DNA of 64,000 nt from Sporosarcina ureilytica (GTDB taxonomy: Bacteria > Bacillota > Bacilli > Bacillales_A > Planococcaceae): assembly GCF_001753205.1 (NCBI RefSeq), contig NZ_CP017560.1, forward strand, positions 3,286,001 to 3,350,000, given 5' to 3'. The notes under the pieces were generated by a model that saw only the letters and a program-made list of their open reading frames with translations, ran no database searches and was not told the DNA's origin. This document shows, piece by piece, positions 36,020 to 43,799 of this stretch. The position numbers and the translations under genes are program-made. Each line of letters starts with the position of its first letter. Position 1 is the first letter of the stretch.

Positions 36020-36565
36020 CTAAGCTGTCACATACTCTTGTGTTGCATGGTCATCCATCAACATTTCTTTCAAGTAATTTCTTGCACGAAACAGCCTTGA
36101 TTTTACTGTTCCAATTGAAACTTTCATCACTTCTGCGATTTCATTCAATGAATATTGATAAACGTAAAAATACTCAATCGTATTTTTATAAATCCCGTCT
36201 AACTGTCCGATTTTTTCGCTTACAAGATATTGAATGTCGTTTCTTTCCGCAATTTCACTAGGTGTTAATGAATTACTTGGAACCAAATCAAGAATTGGAA
36301 CGTCAAGTGTAGGTGGTTGTTGCATAACGTGTTCATTTCTCCGTACCGTTTTACGGTAACGATCGCGGAAAGTGTTCATGCAAATGGTTGTTAGCCACCC
36401 TTTTATATGGTCGATTTCATCTAATTTATCCGTATAGCGGATTACTTTTACCCAAACGTCTTGCATGACGTCTTCCGCTTCTTCCTTATTTCGAGTTAAT
36501 TTTAAGCATAGGTGATAGATGTAGCGACCGTATTCTTCATACAAGTCATCTAAATTGATAGTCAT
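36020..36565 (-). CDS. ECF-type RNA polymerase sigma factor, no adjacent anti-sigma
   Basis: A 181-residue group-4 sigma factor. Region 2 is YHLCLKLTRNKEEAEDVMQDVWVK with the -10 contact helix near DHIKGWLTTICMNTFRDRYRK; region 4 is YSLNEIAEVMKVSIGTVKSRLFRARNYLKE. The ATG at 36565 lies nine bases after GGAGG; the in-frame extension upstream is ignored. Nothing resembling an anti-sigma factor adjoins it: the upstream gene is a CorC protein and the downstream one is convergent. Its regulon and control cannot be seen here. Confidence 0.88.
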   Translation of the reverse strand: MTINLDDLYEEYGRYIYHLCLKLTRNKEEAEDVMQDVWVKVIRYTDKLDEIDHIKGWLTTICMNTFRDRYRKTVRRNEHVMQQPPTLDVPILDLVPSNSLTPSEIAERNDIQYLVSEKIGQLDGIYKNTIEYFYVYQYSLNEIAEVMKVSIGTVKSRLFRARNYLKEMLMDDHATQEYVTA

Positions 36566-36673
36566 CTGTTCATGCCTCCGTCTTTTTGCTGTTAACCCTA
36601 TTATCAGCAATCGAGACATTACATACCATCGCATTCTCTTTCACTCACCTTACAAATGTGTAAGATTCGAAAA

Positions 36674-37903
36674 TTATTCTTGTTGAACTTTAATTGTCAT
36701 CCGCAAAATACGTGTCCGGTCCATTTCCTCAATTGTAAATTGCAAACTGTCATAGGAAAAACGTTCTCCAGGTTCGGGTATATGTCCCAATTGTTCTAAG
36801 ACAAATCCTCCGACAGTATCATGTTCTGTTGGAATTTCTACACCGAGAAGTTCAACTGCATCCTCAATTTCAAGTCGTCCGTGACACGTAATTGAATGAT
36901 CTTGTTTTTCATAAATTAACTCTTCATCCTCGATATCTGATTCGTCCTCGATATCTTGTCCAATCATTTCTTCTATAATATCTTCTTGCGTGACGATACC
37001 AAGCGTTCCACCATATTCATCCAACACAACGGCCATATGTTTTTTCTGCATGAGCATCATTTTGAATACCCGCTCTACACTAGATGATTGCAAAACGTAT
37101 AGCATATCACGGTCTATGTATTCTTCTAATGACTTGTCGGGTTCTAATGTCCATTCGATAAATTTCTTCGAATAAAATATCCCCACAATTTCATCCATAC
37201 TTTCTTCATAAACTGGATACCTTGTATAAAAATATTCTAAGATTGTATCTCGCACTTCACCATAGGTTGCTGTAATTGGGAGACCAATTACGTCTGTCCG
37301 ATGTGTATCTAACACATCCGATACATCTTTGTCTGGAAAGTCTAACATGCCTTTTATACGTAACGTTTCATCATGCTCAAAAGTTCCCTCTACGCTCGCG
37401 ATGTCTACCATCGATTTTAAATCTTCTTTTGTCAAAGTTGCTTCTGTAACAGCCCCTTTAGAAATAATACGGATAAATATATTTGTAAACAATGCCAGCA
37501 CCGTAGTAAAAGGAGTTAATACTTTCACAAAAATCCTAATTACAGGTGCTACTACATATGCAATTGAATCGGCAAACGTAGCGGCTATCGTTTTCGGTAA
37601 TACTTCTCCAAAGACAATAAGGATGACCGTCAAAATCCCAGTCGCCAAACCAACTTTCCATCCATTTTCAATCGCAATCATCGTCACAAGTGTTGGCAGC
37701 ATAATGTTTGCGATATTATTACCGATTAGTATAGCGGTTATCATTCGGTCCGGCTTCGAAATTAGATCAAGCAATTTAGCAGATTGGATGTCTCCTTGAT
37801 CAGCTCGAAGTTGGACCTTCATCCTGTTTACTGCGGTAAGTGCCGTTTCGCTTCCCGATAAGAAAAACGACATCACTAAAAAAAATCCGAGTGCAATAAA
37901 CAA
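36674..37903 (-). CDS. CNNM/CorC-type membrane protein (hemolysin C family)
   Basis: A 409-residue protein. An N-terminal DUF21/CNNM domain with four hydrophobic segments begins FIALGFFLVMSFFLSGSETA. Two CBS domains follow (starting near HRTDVIGLPITATYG and HMAVVLDEYGGTLGIVTQED) and then a C-terminal CorC/HlyC domain ending in TRILRMTIKVQQE. The family is linked to Mg2+ export or homeostasis. Translation starts at TTG 37903 with AGGAGGG seven bases upstream. It is upstream of the ECF sigma gene with a 108-base gap. Confidence 0.88.
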   Translation of the reverse strand: MFIALGFFLVMSFFLSGSETALTAVNRMKVQLRADQGDIQSAKLLDLISKPDRMITAILIGNNIANIMLPTLVTMIAIENGWKVGLATGILTVILIVFGEVLPKTIAATFADSIAYVVAPVIRIFVKVLTPFTTVLALFTNIFIRIISKGAVTEATLTKEDLKSMVDIASVEGTFEHDETLRIKGMLDFPDKDVSDVLDTHRTDVIGLPITATYGEVRDTILEYFYTRYPVYEESMDEIVGIFYSKKFIEWTLEPDKSLEEYIDRDMLYVLQSSSVERVFKMMLMQKKHMAVVLDEYGGTLGIVTQEDIIEEMIGQDIEDESDIEDEELIYEKQDHSITCHGRLEIEDAVELLGVEIPTEHDTVGGFVLEQLGHIPEPGERFSYDSLQFTIEEMDRTRILRMTIKVQQE

Positions 37904-38061
37904 ACGGCAACCCTCCTGTTTTCTTTATCGTTCATATAATCTGTCAATAAGTCCTTATAGCATACCATATTTTAGTTATATATTACTAAATCGACGCCTA
38001 AAATAATTATTCTTTGCTATACTATTTCTTGAGTCGAAACTTATAAAAGTGAGGGAATTTA

Positions 38062-39459
38062 ATGGCACATTTAGAACAACTTGATCAATATTTTAAAGAA
38101 CAACGTGATACGCACCTTGAAGAATTAAATGAATTTTTACGTATCCCAAGCATTAGTGCCCTTTCAGAACATAAAGCGGATATGCAAAAAGCTGCTGAGT
38201 GGTTAGTTCAATCATTTGACGCTGTAGGTCTTGAAAATGTTTCTATCGATGAAACAGATGGACATCCTGTCGTGTATGGCGATTGGTTACATGCTGAAGG
38301 AAAACCAACAATCCTTGTTTACGGACATTACGATGTCCAACCGGTTGATCCACTTGAACTATGGGAAAGTCCTCCATTCGAACCTGAAGTCCGGGACAAT
38401 AAATTGTTTGCACGCGGCGCAAGCGACGACAAAGGACAAGTGTTTATGCATATTAAAGCTGTAGAAGCTTTGATGAAACAATCCGGTAAACTTCCAGTTA
38501 ACGTAAAGTTTTTAATCGAAGGTGAAGAAGAAGTCGGGAGCCCAAACTTAGAAAAATATATTCGCGAAAACAAAGACAAACTTGCAGCGGATCTTATTGT
38601 CATTTCAGATACAGGCATGCAAGGGCCTGGACAACCAGCAGTTTGCTATGGTTTACGTGGCCTTACCGGCGTGCAAATTGACGTAAAAGGTGCAAAAGGC
38701 GATTTACATTCTGGCCTTTACGGCGGCGGCGTTCAAAATCCACTTCATGCAATCGTTGAATTGCTTGCTTCATTTAGAGATAAAGAAGGCACAATTGCGG
38801 TTGAAGGCTTTTATGACAACGTCCGTGAATTAACAGAAGAAGAAAGAGCAGCATACAAAGCACTTGGCTTTAATGAAGAAGCATTAAAAGAAGAAATCGA
38901 TGTACCAGCATTGTTCGGAGAAAAAGGATTTTCCTATTTAGAGCAAACTTGGGCACGTCCAACGTTAGAAATTAACGGCTTATTCGGCGGTTTTTCCGGT
39001 GAAGGCATTAAAACAGTTCTACCATCCGAAGCGGGTGCTAAAATTACATGTCGTCTCGTTCCTGACCAAGATCCTGATGAAATCGTTGAAAAACTACAAG
39101 CCCATATTGAAAAACATAAGCCAGCGGGCGTGACTGTGACAGTAACTGAATTCGATAAAGGCAAACCATTCATTACACCATTTGACCACCCAGCGATTCA
39201 AGCGGCGGGTCGTTCATACGAAAAAGTGTATCACGTACCAACAGCTTATACACGTGGTGGCGGTTCAATTCCAATCGTTGCGGCTTTCGATGAGATTTTG
39301 GAGTTACCTGTCGTGTTAATGGGCTTCGGACTTTCAACAGAAAACTTCCATGCACCAAACGAACACTTCCATTTAGAAAACTTTGACCAAGGTTTACGTG
39401 TAATCGGTGATTATTATTATGAAATAGAAAGCTTTTCAAAAGAAGAATTAAAGAAATAA
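38062..39459 (+). CDS. M20 family dipeptidase
   Basis: A 465-residue zinc-dependent peptidase of family M20 (CNDP/DapE-like). Metal and catalytic residues are visible in order: the histidine in LVYGHYDVQPVDP, the bridging aspartate in RGASDDKGQ, the catalytic glutamate in EGEEEVGSPN, the aspartate in VISDTGM, and the last histidine in ENFHAPNEHF. The lid domain with DLHSGLYGGGVQNPLHA lies between. It cleaves dipeptides in the cytosol. It is a single gene with a terminator. Confidence 0.9.
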   Translation: MAHLEQLDQYFKEQRDTHLEELNEFLRIPSISALSEHKADMQKAAEWLVQSFDAVGLENVSIDETDGHPVVYGDWLHAEGKPTILVYGHYDVQPVDPLELWESPPFEPEVRDNKLFARGASDDKGQVFMHIKAVEALMKQSGKLPVNVKFLIEGEEEVGSPNLEKYIRENKDKLAADLIVISDTGMQGPGQPAVCYGLRGLTGVQIDVKGAKGDLHSGLYGGGVQNPLHAIVELLASFRDKEGTIAVEGFYDNVRELTEEERAAYKALGFNEEALKEEIDVPALFGEKGFSYLEQTWARPTLEINGLFGGFSGEGIKTVLPSEAGAKITCRLVPDQDPDEIVEKLQAHIEKHKPAGVTVTVTEFDKGKPFITPFDHPAIQAAGRSYEKVYHVPTAYTRGGGSIPIVAAFDEILELPVVLMGFGLSTENFHAPNEHFHLENFDQGLRVIGDYYYEIESFSKEELKK

Positions 39460-39464
39460 TCTCT

Positions 39465-39494
39465 AAACGGGCCCTTTATAGAGGGCCCGTTTTC
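39465..39494 (+). terminator. dipeptidase terminator
   Basis: Perfect 11-bp stem AAACGGGCCCT / AGGGCCCGTTT followed by T residues. Confidence 0.9.
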
Positions 39495-39610
39495 ATTGTT
39501 ATTCCACTAAAACATCTTACCTCCCGCATGTATATGAAACTTTAGTCTCCTCTATAAATATACGTATATTACTTTTCGTGGTATAGTATTAGAAAATGTA
39601 AAAGTAAAGG

Positions 39611-40474
39611 ATGAAACTACCTGTGACGAAAAAACCGTTAGCATGGATTGTAGATAGTACAGCCTACGCTTCAAATAAACTGCAAAACCACCCTGACTTT
39701 TTCTCTGTCCCGTTAAACATTCATTTCGGAGAGGAACAATTTATTGATGGTGTAGATTTAACTTCAACTCAGTTATACGAAAAAATAAAGAATGCCGAAC
39801 ATTTCCCAAAAACATCACAGCCTTCAGCAGGAGAGTTTGCGGAAAAGTTTAAAGAAATCGCAAATGATTATGAACAAGCGATTGCGATTCACCTTTCTGA
39901 TAAGTTAAGCGGAACATTGGCTTCGTCAAAAGGCGGCGCAGAAATCGCACAGTTTCCTGTTACTTTTGTCGACTCTCTTTCTCTTTCATACGGGACTACT
40001 GCATTAGTAGAACACGGAATGGATATGTACGAAAATGGGGCAACTGTAGAAGAGATTCAAGATACACTGACTAAAATGGCTGGGACTATTAAAAACTACA
40101 TTTTAATTGGTAATCTCGATCAATTGTATAAAGGTGGCCGGATGAGCGGCGTCCAATTCTTCCTTGGCAGTTTATTGAAAGTAAAACCAATTATTCAAAT
40201 CTCAGAACAAGGTGAACTCGGCGTTATTGATAAGGTTCGTTCGGAGAGAAGAGCTTTCCAATACTTAATGAATAAAGTGAAGGAAGCACATTCACGTGGT
40301 CTCCATAAAGTTTATATTATGCACGGAAATGTTCTGGACCAAGCGAAAGAGTTAGAAAATGCCCTTTCCGAGCAAGCTCCTGATTTAGAAGTTGAAATTG
40401 GAGAGCTTAGTTCTGTTCTTGCAGTTCATGCAGGAGAAGGAACACTTGCTGTCATGTGGCTTGAAAAGGAATAA
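39611..40474 (+). CDS. DegV family (FakB-like) fatty acid-binding protein
   Basis: A 287-residue DegV-fold protein. Members bind a fatty acid and present it to the kinase FakA for phosphorylation. The lipid-contact serine region LAWIVDSTAYAS is at the N-terminus and the conserved KTSQPSAGEFAEKF and GNLDQLYKGGRMSG segments follow. Start uncertain: ATG 39611 overlaps its own AAAGG, whereas GTG 39623, four codons later, has more room. A terminator follows. No fakA is in the window. Confidence 0.88.
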   Translation: MKLPVTKKPLAWIVDSTAYASNKLQNHPDFFSVPLNIHFGEEQFIDGVDLTSTQLYEKIKNAEHFPKTSQPSAGEFAEKFKEIANDYEQAIAIHLSDKLSGTLASSKGGAEIAQFPVTFVDSLSLSYGTTALVEHGMDMYENGATVEEIQDTLTKMAGTIKNYILIGNLDQLYKGGRMSGVQFFLGSLLKVKPIIQISEQGELGVIDKVRSERRAFQYLMNKVKEAHSRGLHKVYIMHGNVLDQAKELENALSEQAPDLEVEIGELSSVLAVHAGEGTLAVMWLEKE

Positions 40475-40480
40475 GATTTT

Positions 40481-40518
40481 AAAATGCAGTCCACTTCTAT
40501 AGCGGACTGCATTTTTTC
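40481..40518. terminator. bidirectional terminator between degV and the amidase gene
   Basis: Stem AAATGCAGTCC / GGACTGCATTT followed by T6 and preceded by A4. Confidence 0.85.
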
Positions 40519-41002
40519 ATGAAAAGTTATCGTTAATTTTAAAGAAAATATAGCGGGCATTGGGTGTGCTTGCATAGGAATCTTTATAGTCCCAAGTACG
40601 CTGACGAACGTTATACGTATGCGCATTCACAAGTGGCATATCCCCGTCTTTTGCCGTCACGATTGTTGAATGGTCATAACGGCCATCATTCTGAAAGTCG
40701 TACACGATGATATCCCCCAAATCTAATTGTTCCGCTGACTGAACAGTCTTCGCGGTTAATCCCCTTTTTGAGGTCCCTAAATACCACCGAAGCGAGTGGG
40801 GCGTTGACCAACTTAAACTCCATGTTCCCCCGCCTATCCACCAACCTTGCAGCCGATTCGGAGATCCCCACATCGGCGCTCCCCCAGCCCGTAAACATTG
40901 CGAAATATAATTTGTACAGTCATCATCGAATTTTGGATATGCTGGATTATAACTATCCCACCAAGTATTCGCATAATGAACCGCCGCTTCTCGGTCGTAC
41001 AC
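40517..41002 (-). CDS. amidase-domain protein (putative NlpC/P60-like amidase)
   Basis: About 161 residues forming a single amidase_6-type domain. The candidate nucleophile is in [16 protein letters not shown] and the histidine in [12 protein letters not shown], followed by the conserved [15 protein letters not shown]. No signal peptide is visible. The start is placed at GTG 41002, seven bases after GGGGAGGG, giving [15 protein letters not shown]; the frame is open further upstream, where candidate starts lack a good site. Proteins of this type occur in spore formers and may act on peptidoglycan stem peptides or amides; the substrate is unknown. Confidence 0.75.
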   Translation of the reverse strand: MYDREAAVHYANTWWDSYNPAYPKFDDDCTNYISQCLRAGGAPMWGSPNRLQGWWIGGGTWSLSWSTPHSLRWYLGTSKRGLTAKTVQSAEQLDLGDIIVYDFQNDGRYDHSTIVTAKDGDMPLVNAHTYNVRQRTWDYKDSYASTPNARYIFFKINDNFS

Positions 41003-41091
41003 CAAGTATCCCTCCCCTAGCATCATATGAATGGCTAGAAGGTGGCATACATTTTTCCGTTTATCCAAAATCAACTTTATGATTTATCAAA

Positions 41092-41137
41092 AGAAAAAAC
41101 GTCTAAACCTTGACCAATCAAAGTTTAGACGTTTTAT
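41092..41137 (-). terminator. terminator downstream of tRNA-Ala
   Basis: Stem AACGTCTAAAC / GTTTAGACGTT with a 15-base loop and T6 on the minus strand, directly after the tRNA. Confidence 0.85.
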
Positions 41138-41143
41138 TAAGTA

Positions 41144-41214
41144 TGGAGCCACGGAGAATCGAACTCCGATATTTTGCATGCCATGCAAATGTAATCCCAT
41201 TATACTATGGCCCC
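41144..41214 (-). tRNA. tRNA-Ala (anticodon GGC), unusual D-arm
   Basis: The minus strand folds as a 71-nt cloverleaf: acceptor GGGGCCA with TGGCTCC, anticodon stem-loop TTTGC-ATGGCAT-GCAAA, and T-arm CGGAG-TTCGATT-CTCCG. The anticodon is GGC (codon GCC). The acceptor stem has the G3-U70 wobble that identifies tRNA-Ala. CCA is not encoded. The D-arm GTATAATGGGATTAC has only three clear base pairs and resembles tRNA-Gly more than the usual Bacillus tRNA-Ala. Confidence 0.8.
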
Positions 41215-41237
41215 GTTTTTGAGGTCTCAGTGGATTA

Positions 41238-41275
41238 ATGCCATGCAAGCGCTCTCCCATCTGAGCTAAGTCCCC
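41238..41275 (-). pseudogene. truncated tRNA-Ala (5' half)
   Basis: The minus strand reads GGGGACTTAGCTCAGATGG then GAGAGCGCTTGCATGGCAT, a canonical tRNA-Ala 5' half up to and past the GGC anticodon. After that the anticodon stem, T-arm and acceptor complement are lost. It sits 24 bases upstream of the complete tRNA-Ala on the same strand. Confidence 0.75.
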
Positions 41276-41455
41276 GTAATTAATAATTATATAATCAACA
41301 TTAATAGTACAGTAGTTATGAAATATAGTCAAGCTGCTTGCAAAACGGTGACCCTTTACCCTAACAATCCCACAACCTTTTCTCCATTTTTTGTTTAGTA
41401 AAACAAAATAAAGGCAAAATACTAGTATGAAAAAAACTGAAAGGTTGTGGATTCA

Positions 41456-41917
41456 TTGAGAAAGTGGAAATTTTTAAGTCTAATTTTAATCATAAGTGTC
41501 TTGGTCATTGGCGCGTGCGGAAAAAAACCTGCGGATGATACAAAAAACGACCCAGTACTCACTACAGAAAAAGAAACTGAAGGCGGTTCTATTGAATCGG
41601 GCGATGGATTTGGCTTCACGATTTTCGACCTTGAAATTGACATCAACGGAGAAGATGCAATTGATGTGAGTTATGATGTCACCGAACAGGCCGATGCGGA
41701 TTATAAAAATAAATTAAACGAGATTGATGTAGAAGGCGCCAAAGCAATGGATGAATTAGACATTTTATTCAAGGAGATTCGCCTAACAAAAGACACCCCC
41801 GAGGACCAAGCAATAAACGACATTCTTAAGTTCTATGAGATTGATGATTACTCTAAGTTTGAACTTAACGTTAATTTTGACGAAGGAACTGAACTTCGCA
41901 TTCATAAAACAAAATAG
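41456..41917 (+). CDS. YusW-like lipoprotein
   Basis: A 153-residue secreted lipoprotein: lysine-rich start (MRKWK), hydrophobic core and lipobox VIGAC with the modified Cys near residue 21. An acidic linker follows, then a C-terminal YusW-type domain (GFTIFDLEIDINGEDAIDVS, ILKFYEIDDYSKFELNVNFD). Function is unknown. Start taken as TTG 41456, eleven bases after GAAAGG, because an upstream in-frame GTG leaves no room for a ribosome binding site. It is a single gene with its own terminator. Confidence 0.75.
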   Translation: MRKWKFLSLILIISVLVIGACGKKPADDTKNDPVLTTEKETEGGSIESGDGFGFTIFDLEIDINGEDAIDVSYDVTEQADADYKNKLNEIDVEGAKAMDELDILFKEIRLTKDTPEDQAINDILKFYEIDDYSKFELNVNFDEGTELRIHKTK

Positions 41918-41926
41918 TTTCGAGCC

Positions 41927-41958
41927 AAAAGCTACGCGGAAATGCGTAGCTTTTCTTA
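41927..41958. terminator. terminator between lipoprotein and ABC genes
   Basis: Perfect 11-bp stem AAAAGCTACGC / GCGTAGCTTTT, followed by CTTATG. It serves convergent genes. Confidence 0.82.
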
Positions 41959-41969
41959 TGTGTTGAAAC

Positions 41970-43799
41970 TTAAATTTTCGATTCAACCAGCAAATTGTAA
42001 TAAACCCCTTTGCGTTCAATCAGTTCCTCCTGACTTCCCGACTCAATGAGTTTACCTTGTTCCATCACAAAAACGGTATCCGCTTTACGCACCGTATTCA
42101 ACCTATGGGCAATGACAAAACTTGTGCGTCCCTTCATTAATCTCTCCAACGCTTCTTGAATTTCTAGTTCTGTCACTGTATCAATACTACTTGTCGCTTC
42201 ATCTAACAAAAGAAGCACAGGGTCTGCAACGAGCGCTCTTGCAATCGAAAGCAGTTGTTTTTGACCTTGTGAAATCTCTCCACCATCCGCGGTTAATACC
42301 GTATCGTACCCATTTTCCAATCGACTAATAAAACTATGTGCATTTGCCTTTTTCGCCGCCTCAATGACTTCTTCATCCGTCGCGTTTAGACGCCCATAAC
42401 GGATATTTTCAAACACTGTCGCTTCGAATAAAAATGGATCTTGTAAAACAAAAGCCATTTGATTACGAAGCGTTTGACGCGGCAATTCTCGAATTGGAAT
42501 TCCATCGATTAAAATATCACCTTTATCCGCCTCATAGAAACGAGCAAGTAATTGCATAATTGTCGTTTTTCCCGCACCTGTCGCGCCAACCAAAGCTGCT
42601 GTTTCTCCAGGCTTTACGAGAAATGACACATCACTCACCGTATAACCATCTGTCTCAACAGCATAACCAAATGAGACATTGCGAAATTCGACATCTCCTT
42701 TTAATACGGTATCATGATGACCTTTTGCATCATCTTCCTCAATGGCTTCATCGATAATCCCAAAAACCCGCTCTGCCCCTGCAATGGCAGAAAGGACCGT
42801 ATTAAATTGGTTGGCTAAATCATTCAGCGGACGCGTAAATTGACGAGCCAATTCCGAGAAAACAACTATCGTCCCAATCGTCACTAACCCATCGCCTTTT
42901 AAGGCTAGCAAGCCCCCAACGCCTGCGACAACCGCAAAACTGGCGTTATTGAGCATATTCATTACTTTGGGAATAAATCCTGAATAGGTCATTGCCCAAA
43001 AACCTGTCCGTCGTAAACGATCACTTTTCTCTTCAAACTCTTCCATTACGCGCGTTTCTTGGGAAAAAGCTTTCACAATACGCTGTCCAGAAATCGTTTC
43101 CTCTATCATTCCATTTAATTCCCCAACTGCTTTTTGCTGTTCCTTAAACAACTTTCCAGTCCTGCGTGTGATCCAGCGAATGGCAATAAACATGATCGGA
43201 ATAATGATCATCGTTAATAAAGTAAGTAACGGACTTAAATACAGCATAAGTGCCACTGTACCAGTCAGCGTTAAAATACTCGAAAAGACTTGGATAAACG
43301 ATGTATTCAACGTTTGGCTGACGTTTTCAATATCATTTGTGACACGACTCATTAATTCACCATGCTGTCGTTTATCAAAAAACGTCACAGGAAGTTTTTG
43401 TAAATGTGTAAATATATTTGTTCTTAACCGATAAACCGTTTGTTGGGCAATGCCCACCATCCAGTAGTTTTGTAAATACATGGCTGTCGATAAGCCAATA
43501 TAAATCAAAATAAGAATCCCTATTTTAGTACCAAGCCCGTCAAACTGCGCAACGACAATATGATGATCAATAATTCTACCGACCATAAAAGGACCGAGTA
43601 AAGTGAGTACAGATGAAACAAACACAAGTGCTAACACGGTGATAAGCAAGGCTCTCTGTTCGTCGACGAGTTGCCAAATACGATACAAGACCGATTTCCA
43701 GTTACTTGCTCTCTCACCTTTAAATCGCTTATCCCCTTTCATATCCTCTTTCCTTAAAATCGGCTCATAGCCAAAAGGTTTACGAAGTATGCGTACCAT
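41970..43799 (-). CDS. ABC exporter half-transporter, second subunit (YfiC-like)
   Basis: A 609-residue type IV ABC exporter half: six transmembrane helices, then an ATPase with Walker A GATGAGKTTIMQL, Walker B VLLLLDEATSSID (canonical glutamate) and H-loop IAHRLNTV. The signature is altered: EISQGQKQL instead of LSGGQ. The partner subunit, encoded 20 bases overlapping upstream, has the complementary defect, so they should form a heterodimer with one consensus and one degenerate ATP site, as in BmrCD and probably YfiBC. GGGAGG lies nine bases before ATG 43799. Substrate unknown; multidrug export is likely. Confidence 0.9.
   Translation of the reverse strand: MVRILRKPFGYEPILRKEDMKGDKRFKGERASNWKSVLYRIWQLVDEQRALLITVLALVFVSSVLTLLGPFMVGRIIDHHIVVAQFDGLGTKIGILILIYIGLSTAMYLQNYWMVGIAQQTVYRLRTNIFTHLQKLPVTFFDKRQHGELMSRVTNDIENVSQTLNTSFIQVFSSILTLTGTVALMLYLSPLLTLLTMIIIPIMFIAIRWITRRTGKLFKEQQKAVGELNGMIEETISGQRIVKAFSQETRVMEEFEEKSDRLRRTGFWAMTYSGFIPKVMNMLNNASFAVVAGVGGLLALKGDGLVTIGTIVVFSELARQFTRPLNDLANQFNTVLSAIAGAERVFGIIDEAIEEDDAKGHHDTVLKGDVEFRNVSFGYAVETDGYTVSDVSFLVKPGETAALVGATGAGKTTIMQLLARFYEADKGDILIDGIPIRELPRQTLRNQMAFVLQDPFLFEATVFENIRYGRLNATDEEVIEAAKKANAHSFISRLENGYDTVLTADGGEISQGQKQLLSIARALVADPVLLLLDEATSSIDTVTELEIQEALERLMKGRTSFVIAHRLNTVRKADTVFVMEQGKLIESGSQEELIERKGVYYNLLVESKI

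Noticed and set aside
35835..36023. 62-codon plus-strand frame
   Set aside because: It runs through the AT-rich inverted repeat and the sigma gene terminator, and lacks a ribosome binding site.
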